Shown: piece after piece, positions 8,596 through 16,320 of the stretch
Position numbering within the stretch: position 1 is the stretch's first letter
How the letters are laid out: each line of letters starts with the position of its first letter
Source of the DNA: Enterobacter sp. Cy-643
GTDB lineage: Bacteria; Pseudomonadota; Gammaproteobacteria; Enterobacterales; Enterobacteriaceae
Direction: 5' to 3'
Assembly (NCBI RefSeq): GCF_011752815.1
Contig: NZ_VWWV01000003.1
Span: 434,001-498,000, forward strand
Length of the DNA: 64,000 bases
Program-made: the position numbers and the translations under genes
The notes under the pieces: generated by a model
What the model saw: the letters and a program-made list of their open reading frames with translations, nothing else
The model's database searches: none
Told to the model about the DNA's origin: nothing

Positions 8596-8892
8596 TTAAT
8601 TAGAGACGAAATCCACCTCATCGAGGTTAAGAGCCGTCACGTTGACGGAAACATCCAGCTCCACGCTGTAGCTCCGCCTTTCCCGGCGCAGGAAGAAGAA
8701 CAGAAAAGCTTCTTTGCGCACCCTGACCTGCGCCTGAACAACCTGCACGTCCTGTGGCTCAATGCGCAGAAGAATGTGGTTGGTGGATTTGAGCACCGTG
8801 CCCTGAACGTGGTTCAGGGCGTCGGAAAAGGCTTTGGCTTTGGTATCGCCGCGCCCGCTAACTCGCACCGTGGTAGCGAATTTTTCTTTCAT
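8596..8892 (-). CDS. DUF4312 family protein (EF_0831 family)
   Basis: A 98-residue soluble alpha/beta protein (MKEKFATTVRVSGRGDTKAKAF). It has alternating beta-strand patterns (HILLRIEPQDVQVVQAQ) and a basic segment (RVRKEAFLFFFLRRERRSY). The start at ATG 8892 follows the SFCGS stop by 2 nt; the longer frame to 8919 overlaps that gene and is not favoured. The function is unknown. Its size, solubility and position suit a small regulatory or phosphocarrier-like partner of the two membrane proteins, but it has no recognisable PTS active-site motif. Confidence 0.85.
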   Translation of the reverse strand: MKEKFATTVRVSGRGDTKAKAFSDALNHVQGTVLKSTNHILLRIEPQDVQVVQAQVRVRKEAFLFFFLRRERRSYSVELDVSVNVTALNLDEVDFVSN

Positions 8893-8894
8893 AC

Positions 8895-9257
8895 TTAACT
8901 GCCGTACTTCTTGTTCCACGCCTGTACCAGGCGCTCACCCAGCTCTTCTTTGTCCATAAAGCCAAAGCCAAGCACGTTGTTGCCTTCGTTAATCGCCGTC
9001 ACGCCTTCATCAACGGAACGCATGCCGTACTTAGCTTTGTAGCCGTGTTTGGTTTGTGCGGTGATAGCGCCCGCGCCGCCGCTGCCGCAGAAGGAGATAC
9101 CAAAGGTGGCGTTTTCTGCTTTCATCACGTCGCCCAGCTTCATGTCGGCGGCGACGCCTGGAATAACCACGGCGCGACCGCCCGCTTTTTCGATCCCTGC
9201 TGCAACTTTCTGGCCTTTGCCCAGACGGTCACCAATGACTACGGTAATTTGTTCCAT
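8895..9257 (-). CDS. SFCGS family glycine-rich protein (EF_0830 family)
   Basis: A 120-residue cytosolic protein named for its conserved GISFCGSGGAGAITAQ stretch (about residues 51-66). The N-terminus ITVVIGDRLGKGQKVAAGIE resembles the first strand and helix of a small Rossmann-like domain. The cysteine in a glycine-rich loop recalls phosphocysteine loops of EIIB proteins, but the order of elements differs and homology is not claimed. The start at ATG 9257 is supported by AGGAGAAAAC upstream. It lies between the PRD gene and DUF4312 in the same operon. Confidence 0.86.
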   Translation of the reverse strand: MEQITVVIGDRLGKGQKVAAGIEKAGGRAVVIPGVAADMKLGDVMKAENATFGISFCGSGGAGAITAQTKHGYKAKYGMRSVDEGVTAINEGNNVLGFGFMDKEELGERLVQAWNKKYGS

Positions 9258-9274
9258 TGTTTTCTCCTGATTAT

Positions 9275-9577
9275 TCAAAGATTGTCTTTCGCCACTTCGA
9301 AATGCACTGACAGCAACCACGCTTCTTCTACCGGCAGATTTCCGAACTGATCGACCACCGCCTTCGCCATTTCCATCGACTCCGCGGAGATCTCCTCGAA
9401 CAAGCTCTCTTCCACTTCTGGTAACGGCTCTCCGGTCAGAGAGCGATGAATCATCGCCTTCACGTGAGAGGCCAGCATTTGTTCCTGTACCGCGTTAGGC
9501 GTGATGTGCTTACTTTTGAACAGCGCGTAGATAAAATCCTGAATACGCGCCGTTAACTCCTCGGCTTCATTAACCAT
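9275..9577 (-). CDS. stand-alone PRD-domain protein (EF_0829 family)
   Basis: A 100-residue protein that is essentially one PTS regulation domain, with an all-helical pattern and conserved histidines in LASHVKAMIHRSL and LLSVHFEVA. It has no HTH or RNA-binding domain, so it cannot act alone as a classical antiterminator. It is the first gene of the operon. The start at ATG 9577 has GGAG about 8 nt upstream, and the longer frame to 9763 would run through the operator region. It probably senses phosphorylation state and modulates the 567-2477 regulator or the transport proteins (inference). Confidence 0.82.
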   Translation of the reverse strand: MVNEAEELTARIQDFIYALFKSKHITPNAVQEQMLASHVKAMIHRSLTGEPLPEVEESLFEEISAESMEMAKAVVDQFGNLPVEEAWLLSVHFEVAKDNL

Positions 9578-9664
9578 TACCGCTCCGTTATTCACCCTGG
9601 GTACCTCGTTAACTAATCTGTTTTTTAAGCTACCTGGCGGGGGGAAAGGTTTGTAGCGAGTTGT

Positions 9665-9684
9665 TTTCCACTTCGAAGTGGAAA
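9665..9684. promoter_or_regulatory. 20-bp perfect palindrome, candidate operator of the PRD-regulated operon
   Basis: TTTCCACTTCGAAGTGGAAA is a perfect inverted repeat about 81 bp upstream of the first operon gene. A further TTCCAC half-site lies at 9707-9712. The position fits an activator site for the PRD/EIIB/EIIA regulator. No -12/-24 sigma-54 promoter was recognised. Confidence 0.6.
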
Positions 9685-9748
9685 TCGTGGCAGCAATAGT
9701 GATCTGTTCCACATAAAGAGCCGGAATAGCGCTTTTCCGCTGGCTTAC

Positions 9749-9764
9749 CGTGAATTGGCTCACA
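9749..9764. promoter_or_regulatory. candidate CRP-cAMP site
   Basis: CGTGA-ATTGGC-TCACA matches the CRP consensus TGTGA-N6-TCACA at 9 of 10 positions. It lies upstream of the palindromic operator, relative to the minus-strand operon, as expected for a catabolite-controlled sugar-acid operon. Between the operon start (9577) and mdcR (9980) I see no other gene. Confidence 0.6.
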
Positions 9765-9979
9765 TAACCGGGTGATAAAAGGCCGTTTTTCCAGCGGCGC
9801 TTTTTGTTTGAAAGTGTGATGAAAGGACCGTTTTAGCGCCATCATTGGCGTTGCTTATGATGCATACGTCCATGGCGCAACGGTAAACCCTGCTGCTTAT
9901 TGCGGCTCATCAGTGCCGTCTGGTCTCGTTTGCTATACCTTAATGGCATAATTTTTCCGACTGGGGTTATCGCCGGGTA

Positions 9980-10918
9980 ATGAAAATCGATGCTGAAATC
10001 ACTTTCCGCAAGCTTGAGATATTCATGGAGTTTATGGAGAAAGGAAACATTGCGCGCACCGCCGAAGCGCTGGGTATTAGCGGGGTTAGCGTGCATCGCG
10101 CGTTGCATACCCTGGAGGAAGGTGTGCGCTGCCCGCTGTTTATTCATAAAGGGCGCAACCTGGTACCGCTCGAATCGGCCTTTACCCTGCTGGAGCACAG
10201 CAAAGAAGTGGTTGCGCTGATGGCGCGCGGCATCGATGAAACCCGCCAGGCGGCAGGCGTAGGCCAGGGGCGATTGCGCATCGGCACCCTCTATTCCCTG
10301 ACGCTCGAAACCGTTCCGAAACTTATCATGGGCATGAAGCTCAGGCGGCCGGAGCTGGAAATGGATCTCACCATGGGCTCAAATCAGGTGCTGCTAAATA
10401 TGCTGGAAGACGGCGTACTGGACGCTATTTTGATTTCCATTTCTGAAGGTGAAGTGGATCGCTCGAGGCTGGAAGTCCTGCCCATGTTTAGAGACGATAT
10501 TTTCCTGGCAGCACCGGCCAGCTTCCCGCTGGACACCTCACACCCGGCAGATCTGCGCGAGTTCCACGCGGAGAAATTCGTTTCTCTGGCGGAAGGCTTT
10601 GCCACCTATGCGGGATTTCAGGAAGCCTTTAACGTCGCCGGTTTCGAGCCGGAAATCGTTACTCGGGTAAACGACATTTTCTCAATGGTTAGCATGGTAC
10701 AGGCGGGTGTAGGGCTAACCTTGATGCCTGGCAGAATGAAGAAGGTGTATGAAAATTCAGTGCAGCTGCTGAGGCTGGCCGAGCAATATCAGATGAAACA
10801 AACCATCGCTATCGTCTTTGCCCGCAACCGTGAACTTGACCCGAACCTGCTGGCGCTGGCCGCCGAGGGGCGAATGTACGCCCGCACGTTCATCGATACG
10901 CCTAACGCGCCGCCCTAG
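9980..10918 (+). CDS. mdcR: MdcR, LysR-type regulator of malonate decarboxylase
   Basis: A 312-residue LysR protein with an N-terminal HTH (about 8-65: RKLEIFMEFMEKGNIARTAEAL) and a substrate-binding domain from about 95. It is convergent with the mdc operon and overlaps the 3' end of mdcH by 17 bp, the same arrangement as in Klebsiella pneumoniae. MdcR activates mdc genes in the presence of malonate and represses its own gene. Its promoter lies in the 9765-9979 gap shared with the divergent PRD operon. Confidence 0.88.
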   Translation: MKIDAEITFRKLEIFMEFMEKGNIARTAEALGISGVSVHRALHTLEEGVRCPLFIHKGRNLVPLESAFTLLEHSKEVVALMARGIDETRQAAGVGQGRLRIGTLYSLTLETVPKLIMGMKLRRPELEMDLTMGSNQVLLNMLEDGVLDAILISISEGEVDRSRLEVLPMFRDDIFLAAPASFPLDTSHPADLREFHAEKFVSLAEGFATYAGFQEAFNVAGFEPEIVTRVNDIFSMVSMVQAGVGLTLMPGRMKKVYENSVQLLRLAEQYQMKQTIAIVFARNRELDPNLLALAAEGRMYARTFIDTPNAPP

Positions 10919-11810
10919 TTTTTTCCGCAAGGTGGACAATGGCTGCCACGCTGTTTTGTTCGCGACAAACGGTGATCCCCTCACGAAACGCCTGCCGCGT
11001 CAGACCGGAAAGCACGCTACCCGGCGGCATTTCAATCGCCAGCCGCACGTCGCGCTCGTTGGCGGCAATCATCGCCTCTCGCCACCGCACCGTGCGGGCC
11101 ATATTCAGCGCCAGATCTTCCGCAATTAGCTCTGGTTGCCAAAGTACCCGGCCCGTGCTGCCGCTGAGATAAGCGCAGTTGGGACGACTTAGCGCCACAT
11201 CAGCAAATGCTTGTTTTAACTTCTGCGCAGGCGCATTCAGCAAGGCACAGTGAGAGGGCACGCTAACCGCCAGCTGCCGGGCTTTTTGAGCCCCCTGCTC
11301 AAGCGCCCGACCCGCAACCGCCGCCATAGCCTCCTCGCTACCGGCGATGACGATTTGCTGCTCGGCATTGATATTCGCGATCCAGGTGCCGCTGCCCGCC
11401 ACCAGGAGTTCCACCTGTTCCAGACGCAGCCCGACGATAGCCGTTAAGCCGTAGCCTTTAGGATAAGCCTGCTCCATCAGATCGCCGCGAAGCGCCACCA
11501 GCCGCAGCGCATCTGAAAAGGAAATAACGCCGGCGACTACGGCTGCCGGAAACGCGCCAATAGACAGTCCGCTGACCATGTCTGGTTTTACGCCGCTACG
11601 CTCAAGCTCCTGCGCCCAGGCGACACCTGCGATTAGCAGGCAAAGCTGTACGGCACGAGTATGCCTCAGCGCAGCAGCACTATCTAACTGGCCTGCTTCG
11701 TCCCCTAAGACTGCCCTGACCTGCGTCAGGATGGCGTCGCGCTCGGGTAGATCCTGTAGCATGCCCACACGCTGGGTTCCCTGCCCGGGAAAAGTAAAAA
11801 GTATTTTCAT
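10902..11810 (-). CDS. mdcH: MdcH, malonyl-CoA:ACP transacylase of malonate decarboxylase
   Basis: A 302-residue FabD-type acyltransferase. N-terminal FPGQGTQ, the nucleophile motif GLSIGAFPAA (serine near residue 88) and the histidine in VPSHCALL are visible. MdcH loads malonyl groups onto the decarboxylase carrier protein MdcC to activate the enzyme. The start at ATG 11810 overlaps the mdcG stop (ATGA-type overlap). It is the last gene of mdcABCDEFGH. Confidence 0.93.
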   Translation of the reverse strand: MKILFTFPGQGTQRVGMLQDLPERDAILTQVRAVLGDEAGQLDSAAALRHTRAVQLCLLIAGVAWAQELERSGVKPDMVSGLSIGAFPAAVVAGVISFSDALRLVALRGDLMEQAYPKGYGLTAIVGLRLEQVELLVAGSGTWIANINAEQQIVIAGSEEAMAAVAGRALEQGAQKARQLAVSVPSHCALLNAPAQKLKQAFADVALSRPNCAYLSGSTGRVLWQPELIAEDLALNMARTVRWREAMIAANERDVRLAIEMPPGSVLSGLTRQAFREGITVCREQNSVAAIVHLAEKTRAAR

Positions 11811-12427
11811 CCGTTTTTCTCCGGCAACCAGGGGTCGGTCACAAGCAGCGGCCCCTGATTCGTTTTCAGCAACACGCGTTTTTCTCTTAGCCATTCTGCC
11901 AACGCAAAAGCGCCGTAGGGCGTTTCGATTTGCGTATCAACCCTGCACAGCAGTCGCCCGGTCAGGCTCTGCCACTCTGTCAGCGCCTCTTTTGCTATCG
12001 GCTGTGGGCTGCGAATAAGCACATCCAGATCGCTCGCGGCATGCATCACCGGCACTTCTGTTGCCAGCGCGTAACCTACGCTCCCGGTAATACCCCAGCA
12101 CCATGCCCACGGGCGGCTCGCCAGCTGAATAGCGCCCTGCACCGGCGGCATGGAAACAAACGGGGAATTGAGCAGCAGTTCACGGCTGGATAACGCTTCA
12201 GGGCTAACAACGCGTTTAACGCTCGCCGTACTTACCCAGCCCGCTGCTCGCTGATCGCGTCGCATCCCCCGCACGCCTACCGGCACACGTCCGTCACGTT
12301 CGACATCACGCCGTACCACTACCGGCAGCGCAGGACGCCACTGGCTGGCTATCCACTCCTCGCGAACCCCCTCCAGCGCTTCGCGGTCGGTGAGCCAAAG
12401 GAGATCGTGGGGGCGCAATGTCGGCAT
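11807..12427 (-). CDS. mdcG: MdcG, phosphoribosyl-dephospho-CoA transferase
   Basis: A 206-residue nucleotidyltransferase that transfers the 2'-(5''-phosphoribosyl)-3'-dephospho-CoA group from MdcB's product to apo-MdcC (holo-ACP synthase). The nucleotidyltransferase signature is in WGITGSVGYALAT and the metal aspartates are in SDLDVLIR. Only 3 nt separate it from mdcF. Confidence 0.93.
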   Translation of the reverse strand: MPTLRPHDLLWLTDREALEGVREEWIASQWRPALPVVVRRDVERDGRVPVGVRGMRRDQRAAGWVSTASVKRVVSPEALSSRELLLNSPFVSMPPVQGAIQLASRPWAWCWGITGSVGYALATEVPVMHAASDLDVLIRSPQPIAKEALTEWQSLTGRLLCRVDTQIETPYGAFALAEWLREKRVLLKTNQGPLLVTDPWLPEKNG

Positions 12428-12430
12428 AGG

Positions 12431-13390
12431 TTAAATTCCTGAAGTCAGCGTAATAAACAGCGGTAGCGACAGGATAGAGAGTACCGAGCTCAGCAACAAC
12501 ACAGCTTCCGCATCCGGCGATTGCACACCAAACCGGTTGCCAAAAACTACGCCAAAGAAGCCGGCGGCCAGGGCAATCATCAGAATGGAGGTAATGGCCA
12601 CCGGGCCAGTCAGGCCGAGCGCCAGCACAATGCCCCAGGCGATAAACGGCTGGATAAGCAGTTTGGTAACGGTCGCGGTGATAACCATAGTGTTGATCTG
12701 CAGCTTGCGCGCAGACAGGATCACGCCGGTCAGGAACAGTGCGGCTGCGGTAGCGGCCAGGCCCAGCGGTTTAATAGAAGCCAGCAGCAAGTCAGGCATC
12801 CGGACACCGACAGCCGACAGTACAACCCCCAGCAACGGTCCCCACACGATAGGTTTTTTCACCGAACGCCACATCAGTACAGGCAACATTGCCAACGTTG
12901 AGCCAGTGTTTTCCCCTGCCGCACGTGCTTTTTCACGTTCAAGAATCAGCAGGCAGAACGGCGTCATCAGGACGGAGCCGCAGGCAATCGACACCGCGAC
13001 GGAAAGCGAAGTCGAGGAGCCCTCCCCGAGCACGCTGCCTAAAATCGGCAGGCCGAGCGCAGCATAGTTAGGCAGCGCCACGGTAAGCGTCAACACGGCG
13101 GCATCCTGCGGCGACTTTTTAAATACGCTGGTCGCCAGGAAGTAAATCGCCGCATAGGTAATCCACATCGAAAGCACCAGTACCACAATTAGCGGTGACT
13201 GCTGCACAATGCCAAGCCACGGCGTTTGTACTGTCGCGCTAAACAGCGCGGCGGGTAAAGCAAAGTCCATGACAAAAATATTTAGCAGCGAGACATTTTT
13301 GTTATCGACCATTTTCGCTTTGCCGGCGAAAAATCCCAGCAGCATGATGACAAAAATAGGGGCCAGAGCATGAACGATCACGTAAGTCAT
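12431..13390 (-). CDS. mdcF: MdcF, malonate transporter (auxin efflux carrier family)
   Basis: A 319-residue protein with about ten hydrophobic segments of the AEC/BART type. The conserved PNYAALGLPIL crossover is near residue 110 and a second discontinuous helix comes near LAAGFFGVVFGNRFG. It imports malonate in K. pneumoniae-type clusters. The chosen start is ATG 13390. The 127-bp gap to mdcE contains a hairpin listed separately. Confidence 0.9.
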   Translation of the reverse strand: MTYVIVHALAPIFVIMLLGFFAGKAKMVDNKNVSLLNIFVMDFALPAALFSATVQTPWLGIVQQSPLIVVLVLSMWITYAAIYFLATSVFKKSPQDAAVLTLTVALPNYAALGLPILGSVLGEGSSTSLSVAVSIACGSVLMTPFCLLILEREKARAAGENTGSTLAMLPVLMWRSVKKPIVWGPLLGVVLSAVGVRMPDLLLASIKPLGLAATAAALFLTGVILSARKLQINTMVITATVTKLLIQPFIAWGIVLALGLTGPVAITSILMIALAAGFFGVVFGNRFGVQSPDAEAVLLLSSVLSILSLPLFITLTSGI

Positions 13391-13464
13391 AACTTCACCT
13401 TGAGTCAATAATGAGAGTTAGCACGGTCGCGATATTTATTATTTTTTTCGGACGTCTTTTTATT

Positions 13465-13486
13465 CAGACACGGCGCACCGTGTCTG
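13465..13486. other. perfect stem-loop between mdcE and mdcF
   Basis: CAGACACGG-cgca-CCGTGTCTG has a 9-bp stem and a 4-nt loop, inside an AT-rich gap within the operon. No clear U-tract follows on the minus strand, so a partial terminator or an mRNA processing/stability hairpin is possible. Confidence 0.5.
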
Positions 13487-13517
13487 GTTATAGCATCCGG
13501 CAGGTCTGTCTTTTTTC

Positions 13518-14318
13518 TTACCAGCTGGCGCGCATGCGTTCACGAACCAGCGCCGAACTGTGGCGATTTTTCGCCAACAGACGGCATTTCAGCGAAGTAT
13601 CGCTCCGAGCCTCTTTCACCGCCGTACTCAGGGCAGCCTGCACTTTTGCCACATCATCACTCTTCGGCTCATCCGGATTGTGGATATCCAGCAGCGTCGA
13701 GAGCAGACCCAGGGTTTCGTAATTGCTGATGTCATAGGCCATTGGAGGAATGGTCGCGGCCAGTTTTTCCAGCGCCTCGACGGTGCGTAAGGTGATCCGC
13801 GCGGCGGACGCTTTCCCCATCGCGTGAATCATTACGCCCTGGTCGTTAAAAGCGATCAGTCGGTTAGCCTGGTAGCCGTGAGCGAGAAATGCCCCGGACA
13901 TCGCCTTGCCGACAATCAGGCCCACAACAGGGTGCCCGGCCAGACGAGCGTTGGCGTAAGCGCCTGCGGCACCTGCCAGCGCCTGGTGAATACCGAATGC
14001 CTCTTCGCGGCGACCATAGGCCTGACTAGGGACATCAATAACGGCGATGATGGCTCGCTTTTCAGCTTTGTCGGCATCTTCAGCGATGGTTTCGCTGACC
14101 ACTTTTGCCAGCGTCCAGCCTTCTAACAGCCCGACTTCGCCGCCAGCAGCCCGGGGGTAATGGTTATTGGCATCGGGCACCACAGCGATAAAGCGAGCAG
14201 GTTTCCCGTCAACGTTACCGTCGGCGACCTGTACGGAGGCGCACAGCCCCGCCATACGTGGTGCATCCGGGACCAGAGTGTCCAGCCAAACGGCGGCACG
14301 ATTCAGTTTCTGGCTCAT
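13518..14318 (-). CDS. mdcE: MdcE, malonate decarboxylase gamma subunit
   Basis: A 266-residue carboxyltransferase-like subunit that with MdcD decarboxylates malonyl-S-ACP to acetyl-S-ACP. Crotonase-fold glycine-rich oxyanion loops are visible in GLIVGKAMSGAFLAHG. Its ATG overlaps the mdcD stop by 4 nt. The length matches Klebsiella MdcE. Confidence 0.94.
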   Translation of the reverse strand: MSQKLNRAAVWLDTLVPDAPRMAGLCASVQVADGNVDGKPARFIAVVPDANNHYPRAAGGEVGLLEGWTLAKVVSETIAEDADKAEKRAIIAVIDVPSQAYGRREEAFGIHQALAGAAGAYANARLAGHPVVGLIVGKAMSGAFLAHGYQANRLIAFNDQGVMIHAMGKASAARITLRTVEALEKLAATIPPMAYDISNYETLGLLSTLLDIHNPDEPKSDDVAKVQAALSTAVKEARSDTSLKCRLLAKNRHSSALVRERMRASW

Positions 14319-15148
14319 GAGCGTTTCTCCCCAAAAAGCTGTTTGATTTGTTCGGCATCAGCCTGTTGACTGGTGTCGAAATGGGTCAGGCGATCCAGAT
14401 ACCACGCGTAGTTATCGGTGCGATGCCGTGCCGGAACGCCTTTGGCGATGGCTTTGTTGACCGCCTGCTTGACTGCGTGAACGCCGTCGCCAACCAGCGC
14501 GTCCACCAGCCCGCTCTGATAGCGAACTTCGCCGCCGGTCATGCTCCAGATAAACGGCCGATCCCGGGAATCGTATTCCTCAACGCCCGCTTCTTGCTCG
14601 ATAACCTGAGGACCATTGAGGCCCAGGCGCGCTTCGCGAGTTACAATCAGATAGCTGCAAAGTGCAGCGGCAATCGACATCCCCCCAAAGCAGCCCACGG
14701 TTCCAGCGACAACGCCAATTACCGGGGTATAGCGACGCAGATCGACAATCGCCGCGTGAATATCGGCAATCGCCGCCAGGCCGAGGTTAGCCTCCTGCAG
14801 GCGCACGCCGCCGGTTTCCAGGCAAAGCACCGCCTGTGTCGGAATACCGTTGCGGTTGTCTTCCGCCGCCAGCTCAAGCGCGGCGGCCATTTTCGCCCCG
14901 GAGACTTCGCCCATACTGCCGCCCTGGAATGCGCCTTCGATGGCAATCACCACCGCCGGACCACCGTTGATCGTACCTTTGGCCACGACCATACCGTCGT
15001 CGGACTGAGGCACAATGCCCTGCGGCCCCAGCCATGGCGAAATAATGCCCTCAAAAGGATCGAGCAGTTCGCGGTAGCTGCCTTCATCAAGCAGCAGACG
15101 GGCACGCTCGCGGGCTCTTAATTCAATAAAGCTGCTGTCGTCACGCAT
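14315..15148 (-). CDS. mdcD: MdcD, malonate decarboxylase beta subunit
   Basis: A 277-residue carboxyltransferase-fold subunit, biotin-independent. Oxyanion loops are in EGAFQGGSMGEVSGAK and GTVGCFGGMSIAAA. It partners MdcE in malonyl-ACP decarboxylation. The start at ATG 15148 overlaps the mdcC end by 8 nt; the longer frame to 15214 would overlap mdcC extensively and is not used. Confidence 0.94.
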   Translation of the reverse strand: MRDDSSFIELRARERARLLLDEGSYRELLDPFEGIISPWLGPQGIVPQSDDGMVVAKGTINGGPAVVIAIEGAFQGGSMGEVSGAKMAAALELAAEDNRNGIPTQAVLCLETGGVRLQEANLGLAAIADIHAAIVDLRRYTPVIGVVAGTVGCFGGMSIAAALCSYLIVTREARLGLNGPQVIEQEAGVEEYDSRDRPFIWSMTGGEVRYQSGLVDALVGDGVHAVKQAVNKAIAKGVPARHRTDNYAWYLDRLTHFDTSQQADAEQIKQLFGEKRS

Positions 15149-15440
15149 GAGCCACCTCCTCAAAAACCTGTTCAATGCGGATACGCGCCACGCCCGGCGT
15201 CGCGCCAAAATCATGAATGTGCATTTGCCCGGCAGGCAGGTGACTCAGCGCGGCCAGGCGCTCGAAAAGCGCTTTCCAGCGTTTTTCGCTGTTATCGACG
15301 GAGGTGGTGATGTCGATGGTCAGAATCTGCCCCTGTGCGGCAGTAAACAGGACTTCCATATCGCCGGAGCCCACCACGCCAGCCAGAGCTTTGCCTGTGG
15401 CCGTGCGGGTTGCCGGAAATGACAACGTAATGTGTTCCAT
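15141..15440 (-). CDS. mdcC: MdcC, malonate decarboxylase acyl carrier protein (delta subunit)
   Basis: A 99-residue carrier protein. Ser25 in VVGSGDMEVL is the attachment site of the phosphoribosyl-dephospho-CoA prosthetic group, as in K. pneumoniae MdcC. The ATG at 15440 is 10 nt after the mdcB end. It swings malonyl and acetyl thioesters between MdcA and MdcDE. Confidence 0.95.
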   Translation of the reverse strand: MEHITLSFPATRTATGKALAGVVGSGDMEVLFTAAQGQILTIDITTSVDNSEKRWKALFERLAALSHLPAGQMHIHDFGATPGVARIRIEQVFEEVAHA

Positions 15441-15450
15441 AACGCCCTCG

Positions 15451-16320
15451 TTAATTAAGTGAGTGAAGCGGAGTGGCATCGTTCTCGATGCGGTCCAGCA
15501 GGAGCGTGGCGGCGAGCAAATCAGCCGCGCCGCCCGGAGAGGCATTCAGCGCCAGCATATTGCGGTCGAGCAAATCCAGCGCATCACGGCCTTCTTTGCA
15601 CGAAATCCCCCCGTTCATCAGCACGCTGCGGGCACCGTTCTGCATGGTTTCCAGGCCAGGTAAACCGGCACGAGAAAGCACACAGGTATCTGAAAGCGAA
15701 GTCATAATCGCCATCAAAGCGTCAATCCTGGCCTCGCCTTCCGTTGCCCCGGACTGGCGGCTACGGCGAAGCTGGGGCAGCGCAAGGCGCATCACGTGAG
15801 GGAAACCCTGCTGAGCCTCTTCTCGTGCACCCGGCACGCGATAGCGTCTTGTGGCTCTCAACCCTTTGCTGAAGCTTTTTGGCGCGGCTTCATCAGGAAG
15901 TGCGGCAAGTCGCGCTGCCGTAGCGGCGATCTCCACGCTGCTGCCATTCATACCGTGCATAGCGGCGGCGGAAATCAGCAGGCCGAGCGCCCAGATGGCT
16001 CCCCGGTGGGTATTCACTCCCCCGGTCGCCGCCATCATCTGTTGCTCACCTTCGCGACCCAGGCGCCCTATCAACTGGCGCAGCGCGATGTCTGCCGGAC
16101 GTTCCCAGCTTTGTAATGCCAGAGCATGAAATGTCGGGGTCAGGCTGAGAGCCGATCGCTCCATCAGCGCCAGGCTGAGGTCGTGATGGGCGCCATTCCC
16201 CCGGCTGTCCACCAGACCGGGTTTCGGGCTCAGGCGGGCTTCCTCGATCAGGCTTTGGGTCGCAGCCCTTGCCAGCCAGCCCGCTTCGGCCTCGACGCCT
16301 TTCTGTGGATGTAATTTCAT
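15451..16320 (-). CDS. mdcB: MdcB, triphosphoribosyl-dephospho-CoA synthase
   Basis: A 289-residue CitG-family enzyme that joins ATP and dephospho-CoA to make the precursor of the carrier-protein prosthetic group. Family motifs are LSPKPGLVDSRGNGAHHD near the N-terminus and ATGGVNTHRGAIW near residue 100. Its ATG (16320) shares one base with the mdcA stop (TAATG), so the two are translationally coupled. Confidence 0.94.
   Translation of the reverse strand: MKLHPQKGVEAEAGWLARAATQSLIEEARLSPKPGLVDSRGNGAHHDLSLALMERSALSLTPTFHALALQSWERPADIALRQLIGRLGREGEQQMMAATGGVNTHRGAIWALGLLISAAAMHGMNGSSVEIAATAARLAALPDEAAPKSFSKGLRATRRYRVPGAREEAQQGFPHVMRLALPQLRRSRQSGATEGEARIDALMAIMTSLSDTCVLSRAGLPGLETMQNGARSVLMNGGISCKEGRDALDLLDRNMLALNASPGGAADLLAATLLLDRIENDATPLHSLN

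Noticed and set aside
9578..9765. Sigma-54 promoter for the PRD operon, as for Salmonella dga
   Set aside because: No TGGCAC-N5-TTGC element was found, and the local regulator is not an AAA+ activator.
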